A stretch of DNA of 19,571 bases from Actinomycetota bacterium (GTDB lineage Bacteria; Actinomycetota; Thermoleophilia; Gaiellales; Gaiellaceae). The notes beneath the pieces were generated by a model, which searched no databases, was not told where the DNA came from, and saw only the letters and a program-made list of their open reading frames with translations. The stretch's first letter is position 1. Each line of letters starts with the position of its first letter. Location: NCBI GenBank assembly GCA_003162235.1, contig PMMN01000051.1, positions 21,318-40,888 on the forward strand, given 5' to 3'. The position numbers and the translations under genes were made by a program. Of the stretch, positions 1 through 7,416 are shown piece after piece.

Positions 1-57
1 TCGTTTCTTTCGAGGTCCGGTTGGAAAGCTGCTAGAAACGACAGCGGCGACCCCGAA

Positions 58-1308
58 ATGCGCTATCTCCATCTCAGCCTGGTCGTTCCTTGCGCTTTGC
101 GCGACCGTGACGGCGAGCGTCTCGGCCGGGTGCTCGACCTGATCGTGCGCCTGAACAGCGACGATTTCCCGCCGCTGTCGGGCGCCCTCGCCGAGGTAGC
201 GGAGCGGCCGGTGTTCGTCCCCGCCTCCGAGATCGACTCGATCGGTCCGGAGGGGATGGCTCTGCGTTCGAGCCGCCTCGACCTCGACCACTTTCACCGC
301 CACGAGCAGGATGTTCTTCTGCGCAAGGACGTTCTCGACCGGCAGCTGATCAACGTCGACGGAGCCCGTCTGGTGCGGGCGAACGAGATCGAGCTGGCGC
401 TCTTGGACGACTCCTACCGCGTCGTCGGGATCGACGTTAGCGCGCGTGCATTCCTGCGCCGGCTGCTGCCAAAGCGGTTCGCGCACCACATCGAGAGCCG
501 CGCCGTACTCGACTGGCGCCACCTGGAGCCGTTCACCGGCCACGTGCCGACGCTGCGCCTGCGCACGCCGCATCCCAAGCTCGCGCGCCTCCATCCCGCC
601 CAGTTGGCCGACCTGGTCGAAGACGCCTCCAGCCGCGAGGCCGAGGAGATCATCAGCGCCGTACGCAGCGACCTCGACCGCGAGGCCGACCTGTTCCAGG
701 AGCTCGACTCGCATCACCGGCGCCAGTTCGCCGAGACACGCTCCGACCAGGAACTGGGGCGGATCGTCGCGCGGATGGGAGCCGACAACGCGGCCGGGTT
801 CGTACGCGAGCTGCCCGAGAAGCGGCGCGAGGCGGTGCTGGCGTCGCTCCCAGACGCCGAGCGCGAGAGCGTCGAGGCGCTGCTCGGCTACGGCGCCGCG
901 AGCGCCGGCGGACTGATGAGGACCGACTTGATCACGGTCGGCGAGGGCGCGCGTGTCGCCGATGCGATCGAGGCCGTTCGCTCGAGCGGAGCTCCCAGCG
1001 AAGTTGCAACCTGGGTTTATCTCCTCGACGACGAGGAGCGCTTGGAGGCGGCGATCCCTCTCGCCGACCTGCTGCGCATGGCGCCGCAGTTGGCGCTCGT
1101 GCAGACAGTCAGCTTCACTCCGCCCGGCGTCGGCGCCGACACGGGCGTCGAGGAGCTGGCGCGGCTGATGACCGACTTCAACCTGACGCTGGTGCCGGTA
1201 CTCGACGAGGAGAAACACCTGCTCGGCGCCGTCTCGGCCGACGACGTGCTCGAGTCTGTGCTTCCCCGGGGCTGGCGGCGTCGCGTCCACGTCTTCACGG
1301 CCGACTGA
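58..1308 (+). CDS. Soluble PRC-barrel / MgtE N-terminal domain / CBS protein
   Basis: The 416-residue protein has no membrane segment. Two PRC-barrel-like units occupy about residues 1-75 and 80-150. A helical MgtE N-domain (superhelical, about 180-285) ends in the family-typical SAGGLM stretch, and a CBS pair follows (about 288-405). In MgtE Mg2+ channels the N and CBS domains sense Mg2+ and gate the pore; here the MgtE membrane domain is absent. The next gene, 17 bp downstream on the same strand, is an NRAMP-type transporter, so I infer that this protein is a cytosolic metal- or nucleotide-sensing partner of that transporter. The ATG at 58 starts directly with the first PRC strand. I see no good Shine-Dalgarno sequence before it. 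The domain call is firm, the regulatory role is inferred. Confidence 0.85.
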   Translation: MRYLHLSLVVPCALRDRDGERLGRVLDLIVRLNSDDFPPLSGALAEVAERPVFVPASEIDSIGPEGMALRSSRLDLDHFHRHEQDVLLRKDVLDRQLINVDGARLVRANEIELALLDDSYRVVGIDVSARAFLRRLLPKRFAHHIESRAVLDWRHLEPFTGHVPTLRLRTPHPKLARLHPAQLADLVEDASSREAEEIISAVRSDLDREADLFQELDSHHRRQFAETRSDQELGRIVARMGADNAAGFVRELPEKRREAVLASLPDAERESVEALLGYGAASAGGLMRTDLITVGEGARVADAIEAVRSSGAPSEVATWVYLLDDEERLEAAIPLADLLRMAPQLALVQTVSFTPPGVGADTGVEELARLMTDFNLTLVPVLDEEKHLLGAVSADDVLESVLPRGWRRRVHVFTAD

Positions 1309-1325
1309 CCTTCCCGGAAGCGGCC

Positions 1326-2675
1326 GTGAGCGACGCGAGACGAACGAAAGAGACCGATGCCGGCGCCGGCTCGGAACTCGAGCGGGAGCTCAAGACGGCC
1401 CAGCCCGCGGCCGCCCGGCGCCGGTTCCGGAGACGCGCCTGGCTTGTCGCCATCACCGCGCCGCTCGCCGTGCTCGGTCCGGGACTGATCTCGGCCAACG
1501 CCGGCAACGAGGCCGGCTCGATCGCCACCTATGCCTCGGTCGGCGCCCGCTACGGCTACGACCTGCTCTGGCTGATGGTACTGATCACGATCAGCCTGAT
1601 CGTCGTTCAGGAGATGGCCGCGCGGGCAGGCGTCGTCACCGGCAAAGGCCTCGCCGAGCTGATCCGCGAGCACTACGGCGTGCGCTGGTCGGCGTTCTCG
1701 GTACTCTCGATCCTGCTCGCCAACCTGGCGATCACCGTCTCGGAGTTCGTCGGTATCGGCGCGGCATCCAGGCTCCTCGGCGTGCCGCCGCAGCTCACGA
1801 TCCCGCTGGCCGCCGTCCTCGTCTGGGCGATCCTGGTGCGCGGCTCCTACCGCACCGCCGAGCGCGTCTTCATCGCCTTCACGATCGTCTTCTTCGCATA
1901 TCCGGTCGCCGCGATTCTCGCTCATCCGCACTGGGGCGCGATCGGCCATCGCGTTTTGCTGCCGCATTTCCACGCGACCTCGGAGTACGTGCTGCTGGTC
2001 GGCGCCATGGTCGGCGCCACGATCACTCCCTTCATGCAGCTCTACCTGCAATCCGCGATCTCGGAGCGCGGCACGCGCACCGAAAGCATGAGGCGCGAAC
2101 GCGTCGACGTCGCGACTGGAGCGCTCTTCGCCAACCTCGTCGCCGCGTTCGTGATCATCGCCACCGCCGCCGCGCTGCACGAGCACGGCATCACGACGGT
2201 GAGCTCCGCCTCGGACGCGGCCAAGGCGCTGCAACCGTTCGCCGGGCACTTCGCTAAGGAGCTGTTTGCGATCGGCTTGCTCGGCTCCAGCCTGCTCGCG
2301 GCGGCGATCCTGCCCGTGACGGTGGCCTATGTACTGGCGGAGTCGTTCGGCGTGGAGAAGGGGATCGGCCACCGCTTCCACGAGGCACCCCATTTCGTCG
2401 CCACGATCACGGCTCTGATTGCCGTCAGCGCGGCCGTCGCGCTCGTTCCCCAGTTACCGGTGATCTCGTTCCTGGTCGGGATCCAGGACCTGAACGGAGT
2501 GCTGCTGCCGGTGACCTTGTTCTTCCTCTGGCGCCTCTCCTCGAACGGCGAGCTGATGGGACGCTGGCGAAACGGACGCGTTTTCAACGCCCTCGCCACG
2601 CTAACCATCGTCTGCGTCTCGGCGCTCTCGCTGCTTCTGATCGCGGTCGCGGCCGGGCGGGTGTTCGGAGTCTAA
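1326..2675 (+). CDS. NRAMP (SLC11)-family divalent metal transporter with altered binding site
   Basis: The 449-residue protein has a basic, disordered N-terminus (1-38) and about 11 hydrophobic segments. The family framework is clear: a GPG motif at 51-53, GARYGY at 73-78, a VTGKGLAEL stretch after TM2, and GAT..P..LYLQS in TM6. Aligned without gaps to the usual TM1 pattern, the metal-binding DPGN motif is replaced by EAGS at 62-65. The TM6 MPH motif reads TPF at 234-236. Canonical NRAMPs use the Asp, Asn and Met for Mn2+/Fe2+. Relatives that lack the Met include NRAMP-related Mg2+ transporters, so substrate Mg2+ rather than Mn2+ is likely, though unproven. The start is GTG, with GGAAG at 1316-1320. 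The MgtE-N/CBS gene upstream supports a Mg2+ or Mn2+ role. The stop overlaps the next start. Confidence 0.88.
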   Translation: MSDARRTKETDAGAGSELERELKTAQPAAARRRFRRRAWLVAITAPLAVLGPGLISANAGNEAGSIATYASVGARYGYDLLWLMVLITISLIVVQEMAARAGVVTGKGLAELIREHYGVRWSAFSVLSILLANLAITVSEFVGIGAASRLLGVPPQLTIPLAAVLVWAILVRGSYRTAERVFIAFTIVFFAYPVAAILAHPHWGAIGHRVLLPHFHATSEYVLLVGAMVGATITPFMQLYLQSAISERGTRTESMRRERVDVATGALFANLVAAFVIIATAAALHEHGITTVSSASDAAKALQPFAGHFAKELFAIGLLGSSLLAAAILPVTVAYVLAESFGVEKGIGHRFHEAPHFVATITALIAVSAAVALVPQLPVISFLVGIQDLNGVLLPVTLFFLWRLSSNGELMGRWRNGRVFNALATLTIVCVSALSLLLIAVAAGRVFGV

Positions 2676-3697
2676 TGGCGCGTGTCCGCTCTCTACAACC
2701 ACGATGTCGCATGCGACGAAACGGCGGCCTTCTGGTGATAATCCCTCTCCTGGGCGCTACTAAACTCAAGCCGGTTGCGACCCTCGCCTCGGCGGCCATT
2801 CTTGCCGTCACCGTTTTCGCGGCCCAAGCGAGCACCAGTGTCGCCGGCGATCGACTTTCAGGCGGGGCCGTCGCTCAACCCGCTCTCGTCCCGCCGGGCG
2901 ACATCCTCGTCGCCGACGCGAGTCTGCGCCTCGCCGTTCTCGATCAGAACGGTAACGTGCTTCGTCGTCTCCCTTGGTGGCATGCACGAAGCGGCTCCTA
3001 TCTCGATGGACTTGAGCTCGCGCCCGACCGCCGGCACGCCTTTGTTTCGGTGGACGGAGGCGATCTGCCGACGCGCCTCTACGAGGTCGATCTCGCTACA
3101 GGTGGGAAACGGCTGCTGGCCGACGCCGTCAGCCCTGCTCTGAGTCCAAACGGCAGCCGACTTCTCTACCTGGCGAACCGGCGCCCGAAGAACCTCACCT
3201 ATCCATTGCTGACTGCGCTCGTAGTTCGCAACCTGTCCAGCGGACGACAGCGAGTCATTCCCTTCCGCTCGCGGTTGGTGATCGGCACGCCGCCTGACAT
3301 AGTGACCAATTGGTCGCTCGACGGCCGCCACGCCGTCCTTTTCGACGGCAGCGAGCTGCGGTTGGTCGACATAGCCACAGCGCACTCCGTCGAGTCACAG
3401 CCGCTGGTGGGCACGCCGTATTCTCCGAGCGGGAATCACTCACTGGCACCGGTCTTCCTCGACGCACACCGACTTGTCGTGCTCTCCGACTGCTGTATGG
3501 GACGCCAGCATTTGGTGACGGTCGATCTTCGCACTGGTCGGCAAGCGGCATTCGCCGAGATATCGTCGCCCGTGGTCAGCATCCGCCGGCTAGGGCGAGG
3601 ACAGGTCCTCGTCGCCGACCAGCTCGGGCAACTGCTCATCGTCTCTCACGGGCGCGTCAGGGTCATCTCAAACGGCGTTAGCGCTGCTTCGGCGTAG
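2675..3697 (+). CDS. Exported beta-propeller (TolB/WD40-like) protein
   Basis: This is a 340-residue protein of unknown function. Its ATG overlaps the last base of the transporter stop codon, and a GGAG lies 4 nt upstream (2667-2670), so translational coupling is likely. A basic N-region is followed by a hydrophobic segment (about residues 34-52) and an Ala/Ser-rich stretch resembling a signal peptide or lipid-free anchor. The rest consists of repeated beta-strand blades of the type ILVAD..LRLAVLDQNG, HAFVSVDGG, SRLLYLANR, LVVLSD and QVLVADQLGQL, as in TolB/WD40-like propellers. Such proteins usually bind ligands or proteins outside the membrane. No catalytic motif is visible. An alternative start is the ATG at 2711. 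The link with metal transport rests only on position. Confidence 0.6.
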   Translation: MARVRSLQPRCRMRRNGGLLVIIPLLGATKLKPVATLASAAILAVTVFAAQASTSVAGDRLSGGAVAQPALVPPGDILVADASLRLAVLDQNGNVLRRLPWWHARSGSYLDGLELAPDRRHAFVSVDGGDLPTRLYEVDLATGGKRLLADAVSPALSPNGSRLLYLANRRPKNLTYPLLTALVVRNLSSGRQRVIPFRSRLVIGTPPDIVTNWSLDGRHAVLFDGSELRLVDIATAHSVESQPLVGTPYSPSGNHSLAPVFLDAHRLVVLSDCCMGRQHLVTVDLRTGRQAAFAEISSPVVSIRRLGRGQVLVADQLGQLLIVSHGRVRVISNGVSAASA

Positions 3698-4030
3698 AGC
3701 GTCGCCGTCGCGCAAGGGCACGTGAAGTGCCGACTACGCGCAGATGATCGTGGCGGCGCTGGGGACTCGCATTACGCGGGACGCTTGTTTTTGCGCGCGC
3801 CCGTGGATCGCTCGCGCGGGAATCGAGCGCAAAGCGCAACGATGCCCGCGATGCCGCCGCGACCGACATGGCGGGCGCGGCTCACTCCACGCCCGTCCGC
3901 AGCACAACCCGGACCCCGCAAAGCAATCCGACTTCCCCCAACCCCGCTCGTAGGAGCAGAAAGCCAGAGCGCCAAAGGCGCGATGACTTCACGAAGTCCC
4001 AGCGGCGAAAGTCGCCAGACTTTCGCCGGG
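3698..4030. other. Convergent intergenic region with stacked hairpins
   Basis: These 333 bases lie between the ends of the propeller gene (plus) and clpX (minus). Reading frames here are short, without a ribosome site or recognisable protein, and I regard it as non-coding. The clpX-proximal end holds three inverted repeats in 60 bases, given separately. The left two thirds are GC-rich and show nothing I can name. Confidence 0.6.
3969..4027 (-). terminator. Three consecutive stem-loops downstream of clpX
   Basis: The clpX-proximal element has arms GGCGAAAGTC (4004-4013) and GACTTTCGCC (4018-4027), a perfect 10-bp stem with a 4-base loop only 3 bases past the clpX stop. It is followed in the clpX direction by GACTTC/GAAGTC (3985-3990, 3993-3998) and GCGCC/GGCGC (3969-3973, 3977-3981). 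No U tract follows, so it may act as a Rho-independent-like stop without U run or as a 3' end stabiliser. Being symmetric, it could also serve the converging plus-strand operon. Confidence 0.55.
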
Positions 4031-5311
4031 CTACGCCGACTCTTCGGTCAGATCTTCTTCTTCGGACTCGTCCACGGCAGCGCCGCTCGTCACCAGCGTC
4101 GGACGCTGCCTCTTGGAGATCGTCTCCTTGGTGATGACGCATTTGGAGACATCCTTGCGCGAGGGCAGCTCGAACATCACGTCGAGCAGGGCCAACTCGA
4201 TGATCGAGCGCAGGCCACGGGCGCCCGTTTCTCGCGCGAGCGCCTTGTCGGCGATCTCCCAGAGCGCGTCGTCGGTGAAGACGAGCTCGACGTCGTCGTA
4301 GCCGAAGAAGCGCTGGTACTGCTTGGAGAGAGCGTTCTTCGGCTCGGTCAGGATCTTGACCAGGTCTTCGCGCTTGAGCTGATGTACCGCCGAGATGACC
4401 GGCAGGCGGCCGATGAACTCGGGGATGAGACCGAAGTTGAGCAGATCCTCGGGCATCACCTGGGTGAGCAGCTCGGAGCTCTCGGCGTCGTTCTTGGCGC
4501 TGATCTCGGCGCCGAAGCCAACAGCGTTCTTGCCGATGCGGCGGCCGATGATCTTGTCCAGACCGGCGAAGGCGCCGCCGCAGATGAAGAGGACGTTGGT
4601 GGTGTCGATCGAGAGGAACTCCTGGTGCGGGTGCTTGCGCCCGCCCTGGGGCGGCACCGAGGCGACCGTGCCCTCGAGGATCTTCAGGAGTGCCTGCTGA
4701 ACGCCCTCACCCGAGACATCGCGCGTGATCGACGGGTTGTCGGCCTTGCGAGCGATCTTGTCGACCTCGTCGATGTAGATGATCCCGGTCTCGGCCTTCT
4801 TGATGTCGAAATCGGCCGCCTGGATCAGCTTGAGCAGGATGTTCTCGACGTCTTCGCCGACGTAGCCCGCCTCGGTGAGGGCGGTGGCATCCGCGATGGC
4901 AAAGGGAACGTTGAGGATGCGGGCGAGCGTCTGGGCCAGCAGCGTCTTGCCGCAGCCGGTCGGGCCGAGGAGAAGGATGTTCGACTTCTGCAGCTCGACC
5001 TCGGAGTCCTCGGCGCCCATCTGGACGCGCTTGTAGTGGTTGTAGACGGCCACCGCCAGGGTTCGCTTCGACTCCTCTTGGCTGACGACGTAGTCGTTGA
5101 GGACGCCGTAGATCTCCTTCGGCTTGGGCAGGTTCTCGAGATCGAGCTGGGCCGGAACCGTCAGCTCTTCGTCGATGATCTCGTTGCAGAGGTCGATGCA
5201 CTCGTCGCAGATGTAGACACCCGGACCAGCGATGAGTTTCTTGACCTGCCTCTGGGATTTGCCGCAGAAGCTGCAGAGAAGCTGTTCGTTGCCGTCGCTT
5301 GCTCGGGCCAC
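4031..5311 (-). CDS. clpX: ATP-dependent Clp protease ATP-binding subunit ClpX
   Basis: ClpX is a hexameric AAA+ unfoldase that feeds tagged substrates to ClpP. The 426-residue protein has normal length. It shows the N-terminal C4 zinc-binding domain (Cys13, Cys16, Cys35, Cys38), Walker A GPTGCGKT (116-123), the GYVG pore loop (149-152), and Walker B with Asp181-Glu182. A VGF tripeptide (264-266) sits at the position of the IGF loop that docks into ClpP. The Glu/Asp-rich C-terminus is typical. The start codon is GTG, preceded by AAGGAG (5317-5322) at 5 nt spacing. It lies 85 bp downstream of clpP on the same strand, in the usual tig-clpP-clpX order, with strong hairpins directly after the stop. 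Confidence 0.98.
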   Translation of the reverse strand: MARASDGNEQLLCSFCGKSQRQVKKLIAGPGVYICDECIDLCNEIIDEELTVPAQLDLENLPKPKEIYGVLNDYVVSQEESKRTLAVAVYNHYKRVQMGAEDSEVELQKSNILLLGPTGCGKTLLAQTLARILNVPFAIADATALTEAGYVGEDVENILLKLIQAADFDIKKAETGIIYIDEVDKIARKADNPSITRDVSGEGVQQALLKILEGTVASVPPQGGRKHPHQEFLSIDTTNVLFICGGAFAGLDKIIGRRIGKNAVGFGAEISAKNDAESSELLTQVMPEDLLNFGLIPEFIGRLPVISAVHQLKREDLVKILTEPKNALSKQYQRFFGYDDVELVFTDDALWEIADKALARETGARGLRSIIELALLDVMFELPSRKDVSKCVITKETISKRQRPTLVTSGAAVDESEEEDLTEESA

Positions 5312-5396
5312 CTCTACTCCTTGTAGCTCGAAATAGTCTTTTCGGCCAGACCGATCCGCGGTAGACCGCTCTCAGGGCGTGTGGCGAAAGCGGACA

Positions 5397-6014
5397 CTAG
5401 CTCTCGCTCTTCTCCGAGTTCGAGGCGCGATGGCCCAGTACGCGGTCGATCAATCCGTATTCGAGCGCTTCGTCCGCGTTCATGAAATAGTCGCGCTCCA
5501 TATCCTTGGCGACCTTCTCGATCGGCTGGCCGGTGTGCTCGGCGGTGATCTCTTCGAGCCGGCGCTTGATGTTGATCACCTCGCGCGCTTGGATCTCGAT
5601 GTCGGATGCCTGACCCTGGAAACCGCTGGAAACCTGGTGGATCAGAACCTTCGAATTAGGCAGAGCCGCGCGCTTGCCCTTGGCGCCGCCGGCGAGAAGA
5701 AGTGCCCCCATCGACATAGCGACGCCGACACAGGTCGTCTGCACGTCGGGCTTGATGAACTGCATCGTGTCGTAGATGGCAAGTCCGGCGTACACGGATC
5801 CCCCGGGTGAGTTGATGTAGAGAGAAACGTCCTTATCCGGGTCTTCGGACTCGAGGTGAATCAGTTGAGCTATGACGAGGTTGGCGATCACCTCGTCGAT
5901 CTGAGTCCCTAGAAAAATGATCCGCTCGGTGAGCAGGCGCGAGAAGATGTCGGACTGACGTTCTCCGCGCGCGGTCTGCTCGATGACGACGGGCATGTAA
6001 TGCCCAGAGCTCAT
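5397..6014 (-). CDS. clpP: ATP-dependent Clp protease proteolytic subunit ClpP
   Basis: This is a serine protease subunit that forms the double heptameric chamber served by ClpX. The 205 residues contain the catalytic triad Ser101 ([13 protein letters not shown]), His126 (VLIHQ) and Asp175 (ERDYFM), plus the [15 protein letters not shown] oxyanion-loop block. The segment after the catalytic His reads [10 protein letters not shown], where HQP.GG.QGQ is commoner. The ATG overlaps the tig stop as ATGA, and AAGGAG (6020-6025) precedes it by 5 nt, so translation is probably coupled to tig. Actinobacteria often have several ClpP paralogues forming mixed rings. Only one is present in this window. 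Confidence 0.98.
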   Translation of the reverse strand: MSSGHYMPVVIEQTARGERQSDIFSRLLTERIIFLGTQIDEVIANLVIAQLIHLESEDPDKDVSLYINSPGGSVYAGLAIYDTMQFIKPDVQTTCVGVAMSMGALLLAGGAKGKRAALPNSKVLIHQVSSGFQGQASDIEIQAREVINIKRRLEEITAEHTGQPIEKVAKDMERDYFMNADEALEYGLIDRVLGHRASNSEKSES

Positions 6015-7363
6015 GGCTTCTCCTTACTGCCGGGGGTCCACAGTTTCGCAGTGGACTCCGGCTTTTCCTTCTCGGGTGTCCAGATCTGCTTGCGCGCCTC
6101 GGCCTGGGCGAGCGGAATCGGCTTGACCTCGGCGACGATTCGATCGAGGGCAGCGCTCAGGCGCAGGTCCTCGCGCAGGTCCTCCTGACTGCCCTGGCGC
6201 CAGATCGCCGCCACGAGCTCGTCGGCATCCTCGCCGCTGGATCCCGCCTGGGTGCGTACGAACTCCTCGACCTCGCTGTCGGGGATCTCGAGCTTCAGCT
6301 TGTCGGCGGCGGCTTCGAGCACCAGCTCGCGCGCGACCGACTGACGCGCCTCGGCGCGCAGCATCTCGCCGAGCTGCGAGGCATCCTGGCCGGTCAGCTC
6401 GAGGTAGAGGTCGAGATTCATGCCGCGGCGCTCGAGCGATCGCGCCAGTTCGGCCAGCAACCCGCGTGCCCGCGCCTCGATCAGCATGGCGTCGACCTCG
6501 ACGTTCGAGGCCTCGACCAGCCCGTCCACGGTCGCTTCGCGGAAGGCCGCCTGTACCTCAGCCGCGATCTGAGCTAGCAGCCGGCCTTCGATGTCCGAGC
6601 GCAACTCGTCCAGAGTGTCGAACTCGCTCGCGGCGCGCGCCAGCTCGTCGTCGAGCGGCGGCGGCACCTTTTCCTTGATCTCCTTGACGGTCACGGTCAC
6701 CGACGTCGTCTTGCCGTCCGCGAGCTGGAAGGGCAGCGTACGGCTCTCCCCGGCATCTGCCCCGACCAACCCGCGCTCGACTTCGCCGACCAGGCGGCCG
6801 GAGTCGAGCTCGATGACGTAGTCGCGGCTCTCCTCGCCCTGCTCGCTGACCAGGTCGACGACTAGCGTGTCGCCCTCCTTGACAGCCCGGCCCTCGACCG
6901 GCGCCAGCTCGGCGACGCTCGAGCGCAGGGCCTCGAGCTCGTGCTCGACCAGACCTTCGGGCACTTCGGCCTCGGCCTTGCCGACCTCGAGCTTGCGCCA
7001 GTCGGCGAGCTTCGGCGACGGCTGCACGTTGAACTCGGCGCTGAAGCTCCAGTCCGAGTCGGCGGAGGTCGGCAGCTCGAAGTCGAACTGCGGCTCGGAG
7101 ACCGGACGCAGACGCTTCTTGGTCGCGGCCAGCCGGAACCAGCCGCCGATGTGGGTCTCGACCGCCTCGGCGTAGACCTTCTCGCTGCCTATGCGCTTGA
7201 TCAGCACCGGCATCGGGACTTTGCCCTTACGGAAGCCGGGCACCTTGGTGCGCTCAGCCAGATCGGAGGAAGCATGATCGACCGCGTGCTCGATGTCGGC
7301 GCTCAGGACGTCGACCGTCAGGCGTACACGGTTCTCAGAGAGCTCGACGATCTTCGTCTTCAC
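6011..7363 (-). CDS. tig: Trigger factor (ribosome-associated chaperone and prolyl isomerase)
   Basis: Trigger factor binds ribosomal protein uL23 at the exit tunnel and shields nascent chains. The N-terminal ribosome-binding domain carries the signature GFRKGKVP. A PPIase (FKBP-type) domain follows in the middle (about 150-235), then the helical C-terminal chaperone arms. I chose the GTG at 7363 because the protein then begins [15 protein letters not shown], where family members begin; this gives 450 residues. A TTG at 7375 would add four. Neither has a convincing Shine-Dalgarno sequence. The C-terminus ends in a Lys/Glu/Pro-rich tail with a repeated WTPxxKEKP-like unit ([19 protein letters not shown]). 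It overlaps clpP by four bases and follows the c-di-GMP gene after 53 bases. Confidence 0.95.
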   Translation of the reverse strand: MKTKIVELSENRVRLTVDVLSADIEHAVDHASSDLAERTKVPGFRKGKVPMPVLIKRIGSEKVYAEAVETHIGGWFRLAATKKRLRPVSEPQFDFELPTSADSDWSFSAEFNVQPSPKLADWRKLEVGKAEAEVPEGLVEHELEALRSSVAELAPVEGRAVKEGDTLVVDLVSEQGEESRDYVIELDSGRLVGEVERGLVGADAGESRTLPFQLADGKTTSVTVTVKEIKEKVPPPLDDELARAASEFDTLDELRSDIEGRLLAQIAAEVQAAFREATVDGLVEASNVEVDAMLIEARARGLLAELARSLERRGMNLDLYLELTGQDASQLGEMLRAEARQSVARELVLEAAADKLKLEIPDSEVEEFVRTQAGSSGEDADELVAAIWRQGSQEDLREDLRLSAALDRIVAEVKPIPLAQAEARKQIWTPEKEKPESTAKLWTPGSKEKP

Positions 7364-7416
7364 GACCGCATTCAAGCAGAGCGAGACCGAGCGAGGTCGG
7401 ATCTATACGGGCGAGC

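Noticed and set aside
1017..2393. 458-codon minus-strand frame opposite the NRAMP gene
   Set aside because: It is antisense to two clear genes, low-complexity Arg/Asp/Gly-rich and without a domain.
3722..5326. 534-codon plus-strand frame opposite clpX
   Set aside because: It is the mirror of clpX, rich in Leu/Asp/Val from antisense codons, and has no recognisable domain.
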